A stretch of 64,000 nucleotides of DNA from Saxidomus purpurata (Eukaryota; Mollusca; Bivalvia; Venerida; Veneridae), in contig JAFMSR010000003.1 of assembly GCA_022818135.1 (NCBI GenBank), positions 29,229,404 to 29,293,403 on the forward strand. The letters run 5' to 3'. How positions within the stretch are numbered: position 1 is the stretch's first letter; each line of letters begins with the position of its first letter. The notes under the pieces are model-generated. The model was not told the DNA's origin, did no database searches, and worked only from the letters and a program-made list of their open reading frames with translations. Made by a program: the position numbers and the translations under genes. This document shows, piece after piece, positions 40,301 to 49,666 of the stretch.

Positions 40301-41331
40301 TTGCACATTATTGAGCATTGAGAGGACACACACCTCTTTCGGGGCATTCGTCACTTGTGAGGGACAGCTCTTGTTTTTTCAAAAATACTCTTAGTAGTAG
40401 CTTTAATTAAGTTTGTTTGGCCTTAAAACAGATAGATATTGTAATGTTAAAGAATGACGACGACATTTTTCGTGTCACCGGCAGTATCACTTCTGTTACT
40501 TATTCGGATTTGAATAAGGAATAAGTAACTAGTTCCTTATTCGAAAAAGGAATAATGAATAAGGAATAAGTAACCAACTTTAATGACGCACATTTATCTC
40601 ACCTTGCCCTGTGACATTTGGCGCCTTCTTACTGCATAAAGATAAAACTTGCCAGGATTTTTTATTAAGATTAATTACTTCCATGAACTAAAATCACGAC
40701 GACCATCTTTGTTAAAGGAAATTATTGTAATAATTTTTAAATGCACGTGTACATCGCTCATAGATATTGTTGACGTGTTGATTTTAACATTCAATCAAAT
40801 TTAATAATTGTAACTTCTATTCCATCAAAGCTAGCGCTAAAATTTAGTGATTTTAATTTCAGTTAAAATCAATTCTTAGTATATTGAAGACACCACCTCT
40901 ATATATACATATACCTTTGCCTCTTGTGGTTGTGTATTGATGCCACGAAGTGTATCTCCCCTACTATTTACCCATTGTTTGTAAAATATACATGTACAAG
41001 ATTTACTGTACTTACAAACATCTGATACATAGTAGATGTTTCCTGGCTGGTCTTCGAGGTTACTCGACACATGATACTGTTGAGTACATCCGGTGCAAAT
41101 CAAGTCTTCCTGGTTGTAGAAAGCGCTTTTACAGTCCGGATCCTTAGAACATGCATCCATGCATGTCATTTCAGTCGGTGTCTGCTTGCTGAAAGTTCTA
41201 TCCTCGAAAGGACATACTTTTCCGTCGATCACTGGTTTACGAACAAATCTTTCAGTGTTGTTCTGGCATAATGCAAATGATAAAATCTGATATAAAATAA
41301 AAGCTGAAAATATTCCAAAAGACACTGCCAT
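28333..41331 (-). CDS. Secreted PAN/apple-like, sushi and Cys-rich domain protein, five exons
   Basis: Predicted exons in order: 41331-41016, 34617-34435, 31567-31544, 29803-29774, 28487-28333. All four introns are phase 1 and the join gives 235 residues. Residues 1-22 (MAVSFGIFSAFILYQILSF) look like a signal peptide. Residues ~39-105 resemble a PAN/apple module (CPFEDRTF, CMDACSKDPDCKSAFYN, CTGC). Residues ~107-165 are a clear sushi/CCP domain starting DCGPPITPNP, with YTCKPC and a closing NGTWSMPKC. Two microexons (24 and 30 nt) encode a Pro/Gly linker. The last exon has CMCDEICCQKNDCCFDHDC, similar to somatomedin-B-like Cys patterns, then the stop. An extracellular binding or adhesion role is inferred from the domains only. 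Further phase 1-1 exons could have been missed in the long introns. Confidence 0.75.
29299..29540. repeat. Nested inverted and direct repeats (MITE-like)
   Basis: TCATGAGCACGAGGTTCAGA occurs at 29299 and 29404, and its complement ATCTGAACCTCGTGCTCAT closes the first unit at ~29384. Inside are GAGGGTAACTGTTTTGGCGGG and its complement. The cluster can form two alternative hairpins. It lies in the last intron of the minus-strand gene. Confidence 0.7.
30450..30845 (+). repeat. Dispersed repeat family A, copy 2 (5' divergent)
   Basis: It has the family A motifs CACGAGTG, TTATGGTTAAAACTC, GACGTCATTT and TGGATTATCACTTTTATTTC in order, matching the copy at 2893. The usual GATAATTGTTGG start is not present. 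Confidence 0.65.
30883..31320 (+). repeat. Dispersed repeat family A, copy 3
   Basis: It starts TGATAATTGTTGGTTTTGG and contains CACGAGTGGCGCAGCCACGA, a perfect small stem, and ends near TTCGATAAACCACCGAAAAA. It follows copy 2 head to tail within the third intron of the minus-strand gene. Confidence 0.75.
32840..33125 (+). repeat. Dispersed repeat family C, plus copy
   Basis: Contains ACCGTAAACCATTCCATAAC, GGATGCGATTTATTACAGAA, AGGCATTTTTCGCC and CTAGATGTAGGGAGTGCC. The reverse complement of the whole segment is at 41565-41815. Confidence 0.75.
33688..33770 (+). repeat. Dispersed repeat family B, copy 2
   Basis: TAAAGGTGGTCAGTCACTTT through TATATTCTGTTAGAGATTT matches the copy at 5943. It lies in the second intron of the minus-strand gene. 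Confidence 0.6.
35290..35700 (+). repeat. Dispersed repeat family D, uninterrupted copy
   Basis: Landmarks AAGTTGGTAACCTTT, GATTGGATGATACCGCATGA, AATTATGAGTGTAGAGTTAT and CAATATTTCGAATAACATA recur in order at 44845-44933 plus 47206-47490, where a transposon splits them. Confidence 0.7.
38084..38173 (-). repeat. tRNA-like sequence in the foldback centre
   Basis: On the minus strand, TAGAGCAGTAGGTAGAGATG resembles an A box and GCGAGTTCGAAACCC a B box, at tRNA-like spacing. The 5' and 3' ends do not form a proper acceptor stem, so it is a tRNA-derived relic or SINE head and not a working tRNA. Confidence 0.4.
39507..40375 (+). mobile_element. Bivalve dispersed repeat (TATGCCCCCGAAGG...CTCTTGTT)
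   Basis: It begins TATGCCCCCGAAGGGTGGCA and ends GGGCATTCGTCACTTG ... GACAGCTCTTGTT. It interrupts one unit of the right foldback arm within the sequence GTTCATTTTT/TTTTCAAAAA. Known to me as a common bivalve repeat type; no coding sequence. Confidence 0.75.
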
Positions 41332-41564
41332 TGGTGAAGCTCCTATATTTTTTATGCAAGTACAATAGTAAATCAAAAATGCAATAAAAATATTTCCGTA
41401 TTTAATACGAGCAGAAACTAACAGACTCTGAAATACCGTTCTCCTCAAGCGCGAATCCAATAGTTTTTCAATGAAAATTGAATGGTTAAGTATGACAGAA
41501 CTTGTCGTGTCGTGTGCAAGATTTAAGAAAAGGCGCAACGCTAATGGCGGCGCCTAGTACGGTT

Positions 41565-41815
41565 ATTAAAGGGGCACTCCCTACATCTAGCAGATGATAT
41601 TCTCGAAACATAGATTATGTGCTCCATGAACGTAAAATGATAAATAGATACGATATCAAAGAAGAATCTATGGCGAAAAATGCCTGAATTAATCACAATT
41701 AATGAATATAGAGCCTTTCTGTAATAAATCGCATCCACCCCATTATCAACAACTCTACATAGATTATTGAATGGTTTACGGTTCTGCAGTATATTCTAAA
41801 CCGTTGATTTTATCA
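41565..41815 (-). repeat. Dispersed repeat family C, minus copy
   Basis: GGGGCACTCCCTACATCTAG through GCATCCACCCCATTATCAAC and TGGTTTACGGTTCTGCAGTA is the reverse complement of 32840-33125. It lies just upstream of the start of the minus-strand gene. Confidence 0.75.
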
Positions 41816-42059
41816 TTTAACATTGTGCTGTACAATACGGAGATATATTTGGATGAGTACCCAGCTGAGAAAACCGTAAGGCCTGCATTTTCTGTACATA
41901 ATGTAAGGGAGTTATACAGTAGCTGAATATGATAAACAGAAGCTAGTCTACCAGTGACCAGTCATGTTAATTGACCACTGCTGTGAATTCGCTGTAAATT
42001 CGCATGGCTGGCTGGACCTCTGTGGTGCATATCTCACCTTCCTGTTCAAGTGTCTTTAT

Positions 42060-42322
42060 ATAAATCTTGTCAAAATTGATCACACCCAGGGGTTCACTAA
42101 ATTTCATATAGACTTACATAGGAACACATGTAAAAAAAACTCGGGTCTATTGTAACCAGCGACTTACTAAGCAACCACTTGCTCACTTAGCAACCAGTGA
42201 CTTCCATAGCAACCAGTGACTTCCTTAGTAAGTAATGACTCCCTTTAGCAACAAGTCACTTCCTTAGGCATACCCACTGGTACTCAGGTGAGCGATATAT
42301 AGCCGTCATGGCCCTCTTGTAA
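42060..42322 (+). mobile_element. 3' fragment of the bivalve dispersed repeat
   Basis: It ends CAGGTGAGCGATATATAGCC and CATGGCCCTCTTGT like the copies at 22050 and 56162. Before that end lies a run of about six ~17-bp units of the form AGCAACCAGTGACTTCC (42150-42265). Confidence 0.65.
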
Positions 42323-42329
42323 TATTTCT

Positions 42330-43130
42330 ATCGCAAGAAGCAAAGTAGTTGTTTCGAAAATATTTTATAACATTCCAGGAAATATTTTTTCTCTGTTTTT
42401 TTTGTGTGTGTAAAAACATGGTGCTTGAGTTTATTTGCTGGATATCTTCTCACTTCCTTAAGTCTTTGAGCACAAAATTTCGTGTTTTTTTTTTTGTGCT
42501 CGGAACAACCACTAGGTTCAAGCGCACTTCAACTATCGAAAAACAAATAATAATTAATGTAGTAATGTAAATTATCGCAATAATATTTGCTGTTAAGTTA
42601 TTTTTTTAGGTAACTTTGAATTATCCTAGATAATGTTTGAATTATACAATATTTGCAATTTATCTATCACGTAGCGCGAATATGCCACCATATTTATATT
42701 TAGTGGATGTCACAATTTAGCAGAGTCTGTTACAAAAAGTTGGTATGATTTACAAGGCAAATATTCTTGACAGTGATGGCATATATATCACAAAGTTATT
42801 AGTATGCATGATCTCCAATTCCTTTTAGACTAAATTAATTATTCATCGACAATTATATTGTTATTTAAAAGTTTGTTTGATTAATGTTATCATCATTTTC
42901 TATTTGCATTTGGCTTTTTTAATTCATGGACGTGATCACAATAACGGTTTAACAAGTGTGAATGTTTTTTTTCTAAATTAGGCCAATAAGGGCTTAACAA
43001 TGTGATAACAATGTCATACTGAACATTATAAAATTGTTGCAGTGATATACATTGTATGTAGAAACAAGAGGTAAAACACCAAACCAAAATGACACTACAA
43101 TATAAAACTAGGCCAAAAAGAGAGGGGTGG
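42330..43130. other. Intergenic, no gene seen
   Basis: AT-rich; no exon or known repeat recognised. The minus-strand frame at 42893-43153 begins in a C/G homopolymer and looks like chance. Confidence 0.35.
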
Positions 43131-43139
43131 GGGGGGGGA

Positions 43140-44840
43140 GGGGGGAAGTCCACTAGACAATGCTACATACCAAACATTTAAGCCTTACTGCCGACCTTGC
43201 AGCTATGGAGAATATCTTTTTTTCCTATTTACATGTATGTATAGGTTATAGGTCTATATTACAGGAATAAACAAATTTATTGCGAGGGAGCGTTAGCGAA
43301 CCGATGCAATAAGTTTTTTTATTTCTGTAATATGGATCTATAACCGGCTTACAGTTTTCCCATATACAGACAATATTTGTATTGAAATATATAGAGATTT
43401 AGTGCGGAGCTTAGCTCTGTGATGTCACAGTCTTTCTTATTGGAAAAATAAGTGAAATAATCATTTTTATATTGGAGATATCGAGTCAATATGGAGAATA
43501 CAATTAGCTTTTTTGAATGAAATAGGGACATTTGATTGGATTGGAAAGTAGGGCAAACTGTAAAGCGCAGTATTTGTTTGAATGATACTGCAAAAAATAA
43601 GAAAGGCTTTCTGGCATCTATTTCTCATGAAGACACGACTTGAATACGAAAGAAAGGAATGCCAACATGAATTGTTTTACAGTGAATAGAACATGGTTCT
43701 ATCATTATCCGATCGGTAAAGTCATTGTACTGTATCAGTAAATTCGGAAAGGTCCTAGGACTTTAAAAGAATTACCCTGGTATGTGCCCAATATTGATCC
43801 CGGGGGTAGAGTCTAAACATTCTCAGTAGAGGACCACTAGGCGATTCTACAAATCAACTATCTAAGCTCTTGGTATCATGGATTTAGGCAAGAATAGTTT
43901 ACAGTGTTTCTTTATATAAAACTTTTTAAAACAAGTGAGCTCTATGGCGGGCAGCTTTGACACAAGGATCAATATTTGAACACTCTTGGAAGAGGACGAC
44001 TGTGTGATGATTCATACCAAATATAGAAGCTCTAGGTTTTATGGCTTCAACAAAACAAAACAAAAAAACAACAAACAAGTGAATCTGACAACTGAATTAT
44101 CAAACATTTAAGCGTTTGACTCTGTGACCTCACAATAAGGAGTTATCTGCCAACCAACCTAACTACCAAGATCATGGGTTTAAATGTTTTCCGGATATTA
44201 AACATAATAGATCTGACCCAGTGACCTTAGTGTCAGTAGAGGTCATTTACTGGTTAAGATCAACATGCCCACGAAGTCTGAGGATCGAGTCATTGTCATG
44301 ATTAGAATAGTTTAACCATGGGCGGGGTGAATTTTGGCTCCCGGGCATAATGTGAATAAACATCGTGGAGGTCAGTGCTTTATAATTATATTATGCTCTG
44401 GGCAGCATAGTTTCAGACATGAACATTTTAAAAGTTTTCCCTATTACTCTATAGAAAAAGGTTTCCCTAGTACATGGTCAATTTTAACTCAAGTGGTGCT
44501 ATAATTTGAACAAATTTGTCAGAGGTCCACTAGACAATATTATACACTAAATATCTAGCTCTAGACATTGTCGCTAATGAGAAGAATTTTTTTTTAATAG
44601 TTTCTTACATAAGCCCATGCAAATGAAGTGGCCCAACCGAGCGGGGCCAATATTGACCCTAGCGACAGGATATGAAAGAACTTGGTAGGGGTACATTAGA
44701 ATACGCTACATACCACATATCTAAGCTCTATACCTTTTTGGGGAGGGGTGGGGGGGGGGGGGGGGCGGCGATAGGCAATATTTGAACAAAACTTGGTAGA
44801 GGTCCACTAGACAATACTACAGACAAAAATCTAAGGTCTT
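43140..44840 (-). mobile_element. Decayed minus-strand copies of the bivalve dispersed repeat
   Basis: GTCCACTAGACAATGCTACA (43150), AGGACCACTAGGCGATTC (43825), GGTCCACTAGACAATATTAT (44525) and TTGGTAGAGGTCCACTAGAC (44790) are complements of the TCTAGTGGACCTCTACCAAG monomer seen at 25440 and 55470. The copies are strongly diverged and lack clean ends. Confidence 0.55.
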
Positions 44841-44844
44841 TTGG

Positions 44845-46173
44845 TCGTAAGTTGGTAACCTTTCAACAAAGTAGAAAGTATAGAAATTTTGCATTACTAA
44901 TTTGGTATGGCACCTTTTAATTGGATAATATCGGGTGCCTACTAAACGACGGTACCGGTATCCGCCGGTATCGCCTATTATTGATTTTTCACACATTCAA
45001 CAGACTGTTAATCCTTTTAAATAATCGATAATTGAGAGTGTCGTGTGTTTACATGGTTGAACAATTATAAAGTATAAACTTTTTTTGGTAAATTTGATGT
45101 ATGTGTTACTTAAAATAATTAAATATGAAGCCGTAATGTACAAATTAAGATTAACTGAGATGCAGTGGTTGGTTAAAGGACTAAACTAGGCCGTCTCTTT
45201 ATGAAACCACATCAGTGCAATTCACACTTACATGTACTTGAAATCATTTATTGTGCTTCAATACGTGACTGCACGAATAAATAGTAAACATGAATATTAC
45301 TGTAATTAAAGTCACCTTATCAATATGTCATTGCCATGTCATGTACACTTTTACCGAATAAAAAAACTAAAATTTATAAACTTAGCGATGTTATACTCTA
45401 AGAAACATAAAACTGACTAGATAAAATGAACGAACAAATAAATACAATTGCGGGACATGTTGTACATTTAAGCTTGTCAAAGACATACTAAAAAATAACC
45501 AAGAGACCAAGAAACAAGAGGTATTTTTGTACAAGTTGAATGCATGAACGAACGAATGAATGCTTTTTATGGGCCTATCTAACACCATAAGTACTACACC
45601 CTGCAGTTAGTAGGAGGGGAAGCATCAGACATAAATAATTAAAAATATTTTTAAAACCCACTACAGCAAGTAACTGAAAATTTGTTTACATGTAAATGAG
45701 ATTTTAACATGATAATATATAATATAGTTTTATTGTATCAAATGTATTATATTGTAATATGTATGATGAGATTTAATATGTTATAATTAATAACTGCTGG
45801 TCAGTTTTAGAATTTTTATGTAAATTGTGATATTTGTGTACAGATTATGCTATATTAACAGTCTCTTGTAACTGAATTATGAGTGGCAATGTACTTTTGT
45901 TTTACTGATATTGTATGCAATGTATTTTGTACTGTGATAAAATGTACATTGATGAGACTTTAATAAATAAATAAAATAAAATGTATGTGATGCGTACATT
46001 TGATATTTTTCAAGCGGGACAAAGGATTTATTATACAAGCATATTTTACTCTAATTGTCGTCTTTTTCACAGCGACCGATACTGAATAAACCTGGTCACT
46101 TGGTCCAAAAGGCATGTAGCCATAACCCTTGATAATTTTACAAGGGAAAAGCATATATGATAAAAAATTTACT

Positions 46174-46211
<38 letters not shown>

Positions 46212-47490
46212 TGATTGTTTAAAAAAAAAAAAAATAATAAAATTAAAATGTAAAATCCATCAAAGGGATTTGACTAATGGAAGGGGATTTGACCAAGGGG
46301 ATTTTGAGTGTCTCCCGAATAAACAACTCAATTAAGGGATTATCGGGGCCCCAAAGTGTCACCTTGTATATTGTCACTTTTTAACACGGATTAATTACTT
46401 AAATCTGAAGCTATGAGAAAGTAGAATAAATGTGAAATTAAGAACCTGCATATAGAGTGCATTAACAATAAAAAAGTCATTATTCACTAATTCACTCTTA
46501 AAATTAAAAAATTCAAGAGTTGACATGAGTCACTTTCTTATATATGTACACAGCATAATTTACTGTTAACATTAATTGAAAAAAAATCAAATCTAGTAAA
46601 TATTTAAATGCACGTGTCGTTAACTTGTAGCGCACTTACCATGTTTAAACATAGTCAGCGCATGAAGTATATCACACACTTTTTATGAATTATTTTAATT
46701 ATAATTTACGGCTGTAAAAGGTATATAAAAAGAGATCTGTATGCAATGTCATTATAGGCATGAAAGCATCATATTATCGTGAATGAAAATACTCAAACTA
46801 TGACTCGTATGAGATTTGAGTAAATATTATTAAATCTGCAAGTATTTTGTCCTGAACATAAATACCTAAACAGCCATTTAAACAAAAGCTTACTTGAATA
46901 ATCTTACTCTTGTGCTACATTTATTATTGCATAGAGAAATGTTTAAATAAATATAAGTCTTCATATACAGTTCTGCCACTATTTTGGTATTTGCAGATCG
47001 CAGTTATTAAATATTCATCGTCTATAACTGCATAATTTATATTTCCTTTCATAAGTACACAACTAGCAGTTTCTTTCTCGATCAACGCCTCTTTCTCAAC
47101 TACTTGCAACATTCATTCAAGCATTTCGGATACCGGGATTTGCGATACCGGCGGATACCGGCGTTTCTTGATCGATACCGTCGTTTGGTAGGCACCATAA
47201 TATCGTGTGAAAAGGGTCAATAAAATATTCTGCGTTTTCAGTTTTATAATAGTTTATATCTATCAACATGAAGCTGCCAAATGTCTGCGTACCCGTGAGA
47301 AGAAGATAAGTAATCACTTATGGTGTTCCCTCCAAACTAATATTAATTATGAGTGTAGAGTAATTATACTTTCTCGAACAGGGAATAACGGTCAATATTT
47401 CGAGTAACATATTTGACTCGAATAACAAACATTTAGTTTGTTTTTCTGATACACATGTCACAGTGCGGACTTAATCAACAATTGGGCAGC
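44845..47490 (+). repeat. Dispersed repeat family D, split by a transposon
   Basis: The left part (44845-44933, with AAGTTGGTAACCTTT and AATTGGATAATATCG) and the right part (47206-~47490, with GGTCAATAAAATATTCTG and AATTATGAGTGTAGAGTAAT) together match 35290-35700. The element at 44934-47196 is inserted between them. Confidence 0.7.
44934..47196. mobile_element. 2.26 kb DNA transposon with 9-bp target duplication
   Basis: The left end GGTGCCTACTAAACGACGG and the complement of the right end GGTGCCTACCAAACGACGG are inverted repeats, and CCGGTATCCGCCGGTATCGC occurs just inside both. ATAATATCG flanks the element at 44925-44933 and 47197-47205. A 9-bp duplication fits Mutator-like or Merlin elements. 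No transposase recognised. The interior includes a LINE-like tail (~45545-45595, minus), a 35-base T run (46176-46210) and a 62-codon minus frame next to the right end (46924-47112) of unknown nature. Confidence 0.75.
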
Positions 47491-47503
47491 AATTTTTGTG
47501 AGC

Positions 47504-47571
47504 GACCGGTTAGCTCAGTCGGCAGAGCTATTGCCCTGTACGCGAAAGATCCTGGGTTCGTCTCCCGGTCA
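47504..47571 (+). repeat. tRNA-like sequence (SINE head or tRNA relic)
   Basis: GACCGGTTAGCTCAGTCGGC holds a good A box and GGGTTCGTCTCCCGGTC a B box, with a D stem GCTC/GAGC. The T stem and the 3' acceptor strand would have to share bases, so a normal cloverleaf does not fit. A tRNA-derived SINE head is more likely. Confidence 0.5.
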
Positions 47572-47689
47572 GTGTGCACATTTTCATCACATTTGGCCAA
47601 ATTTGACAGGAATTTTTCATGGCCAACAATTTTACCCACGTTTCTAGTGTTAGGAGATCATTTTGTATCATGTGACAATCAGAAAGGGA

Positions 47690-48010
47690 TGTAACTACAT
47701 GGTAAACGGATGAGTCATCATCGAATAGCCAAACATGGGAGGTGACCGTGTCAGGGAGATCATTTATGAAGAATAGGAAGAGCAGAGGTAAGTCCCAATA
47801 CAGAACCCTAGGGGACCCCGGATGTAACAGGGACGTGACCAGACGTGTAACTGTTAACCGCTACTGACTGAGATCTACCTATCAAAAAGGCTAGATCCAA
47901 GACACGAGTTGACTGGGGACACGATGTTTTTGGAATTTGAATAGTAATTTAGTGTGAATGACTTTTATCGAAGACTTTACTAAAATAAGATAGGACATGG
48001 CTTCGTCTAT
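47690..48010 (-). pseudogene. LINE reverse-transcriptase core relic
   Basis: On the minus strand, a stretch like DLSKVFDK and, further on, SGVP(stop)GSVLG match the conserved blocks around the YxDD-type catalytic region of non-LTR reverse transcriptases. Stops and frame changes interrupt it. Jockey/CR1-like by motif; not assigned further. Confidence 0.55.
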
Positions 48011-48690
48011 TTATTTTAATTTTAAATTTAACAGAGCAATCGTTGACGAGGAATGAATAGATGTTGCAATTACTTGTAGGTAAGTTGCAGGAGATACTTA
48101 TTGAGTTACAGAGTAAGCAGAGACAAGAGAATGAGGCGTCTGATAGGTAGCTGAATCAAATAGTCATTTTGGCCATGCGTGTGGGGTTAAAAGGAGAAAG
48201 AACTGCCAGGTTTCCTGAGCTACTCAATCCACCAGGTACCTCCTGACAGTGTGTGAGAACAAATGGTGCAAAACCATACCTTAAAATCCTTATCCTGCAA
48301 ATATGTACATAATAATAAGCTGTTGTGCAGCAAGGAAGATATGAATAGGGTTATAACAAGATAAAAGCAAATATGTGCATTTATGGTGTCACAGTATGTA
48401 AATGCAGCCATGCAGTGCTGACTCAAATCCAGAGATTGATTTAACACTGACTCCATGAGATGCAAATTTTGCATTCCATTGGACAACAGTCCGAGGGGAA
48501 AATGAATATTTGTAATAATCCGCTGGAGTGGATGTTATCTGGAATGTCATAATTTATGGTGGTAATGACGTGGACAGTGGCTAGAGTTACGTGACTGTCT
48601 ATTGTAAGGCGTAAGGAAGGGTTAAGAATCAACCTCAACATGATTTTAAACATGATAAACCATCTTATGAAATAATGTTAGCCTACTATA
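48011..48690. other. Intergenic, nothing recognised between LINE relics
   Basis: The minus-strand frames at 48220-48486 and 48441-48653 show no family features and are probably decayed element sequence. Confidence 0.35.
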
Positions 48691-48888
48691 TTATATTCTA
48701 GTTTGCAAAGAAATCCAATTTAAGTCGTTTAAAATATTTGTCATTGTGCCCAGGGTCTTACTGTATGTATTTATAACAAATCTTGCAGTCTGCCTTTGAA
48801 TGTCCTCTAATTTATCTATGTCATTTTGGTGATAAGGCAGTACTCTAACAATGTAACAAGTAACTACTCTAACAAGTAGGTCTAACAA
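48691..48888 (-). pseudogene. LINE reverse-transcriptase C-terminal fragment
   Basis: The minus-strand frame contains HQNDIDKLEDIQRQTARFV followed by TYSKTLGTMTNILNDLNW, the typical segment after the RT domain in CR1/Jockey-type proteins. It lies upstream (in transcription sense) of the RT core relic at 47690-48010, so the two are not one intact element. Confidence 0.65.
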
Positions 48889-49666
48889 TGGTTAGTGTTA
48901 TAAGCAGCAGTCTTAATAGAACTTTTTGATGAAGGATAGATAAAAAAATTTACGTTTTAATATTATTATTTATTATTTAGCAATACATATATCACAATTA
49001 ACATTTTCATAATAAGCACTATAAAACAATATTAACAATAAATAATGTAAATGTTTATATTAGATCTACATAGGTTAAAATTAAGATGTTCAATAAAGCA
49101 CTCTAAAACAGGCTATACTTATTTCATAGAAGTGAAATTAATTACATGTAAAAGCTAGCATAATTTCCAGTATAAACTAAGATAGAAATGTTTCAATTAA
49201 TAGTTTACAATGCTATTAAAATGTAAACTTGAATTATAAAAGAATCTTTAAAATGAAGAAAAAAGAAAAAAATATATATATTAAAAAATTGATCTATGGC
49301 TGCATGGATAACCCATTAAGCTCGAAAGCTTATTTCCAATGGGGTCCAGAATAGGATTTCGAGTCATTCAAGTAGGCAATAGCCAAGCTGAGTTTTTGAT
49401 TATACTGTATACAGTACAGCAGTTGTTTTTTAACCTTGTACTCTTTAACTCTTCTTTACGTTTTTAACAATCTTGCTTCTTGTAACTGGAAGAACTATCT
49501 TGAGTTGTTTTATTTTTCATTCGGTGTGAAGATGTGTAGACGACAACAATTATCATGTTTCGTTGTAGTCGCACTTTTGTAAACAATCGGAATATCTGGT
49601 TACTGTTTCACTAAGTGGAAATCTAGACAATATTTTCTGAAATGATTTATATTTTGAAACGCTAAT
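48889..49666. other. Upstream region of FIG4
   Basis: AT-rich with an A/T-run tract near 49255-49290. No exon recognised; the promoter and 5' UTR of FIG4 should lie here but no element could be fixed. Confidence 0.35.

Larger units (their letters stand above)
35734..40581. repeat. Large foldback structure with tandem-repeat arms
   Basis: The outer ends are complementary (AAAGTTGGTTACTTATTCC at 35734, its complement ending 40581). The left arm (35734 to ~37270) holds about nine head-to-tail units of ~145 or ~187 bp with landmarks AATAAGTAACAGAAG, GTCGTCATTCTTTCAC, ATCTAACTGTTTTAAGGCC and AGAGCATTTTTGAAAAAA. The right arm (~38465-40581) carries the same units reversed, split by a nested insertion at 39507-40375. 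The ~1.2 kb centre has no recognised gene. The layout matches foldback-type transposons, whose inverted repeats consist of tandem repeats. It lies in intron 1 of the minus-strand gene; no target duplication is clear. Confidence 0.85.

Noticed and set aside
35734..40581. CRISPR-like array
   Set aside because: Regular repeats are present, but the units are 145-187 bp, inverted between arms, without short unique spacers, and the DNA is eukaryotic.
41332..41538. Upstream extension of the PAN/sushi gene frame to 41538
   Set aside because: The methionine at 41331 starts a clean signal peptide; the extension has no such feature and reaches into the edge of repeat family C.
46176..46234. 35-base T run followed by a 14-base A run as a retroposed gene tail
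   Set aside because: No coding sequence lies next to it in either direction; homopolymer length is unreliable in assemblies.
47504..47571. Functional tRNA gene
   Set aside because: A and B boxes are good but the T stem and acceptor strand overlap, so a standard cloverleaf cannot form.
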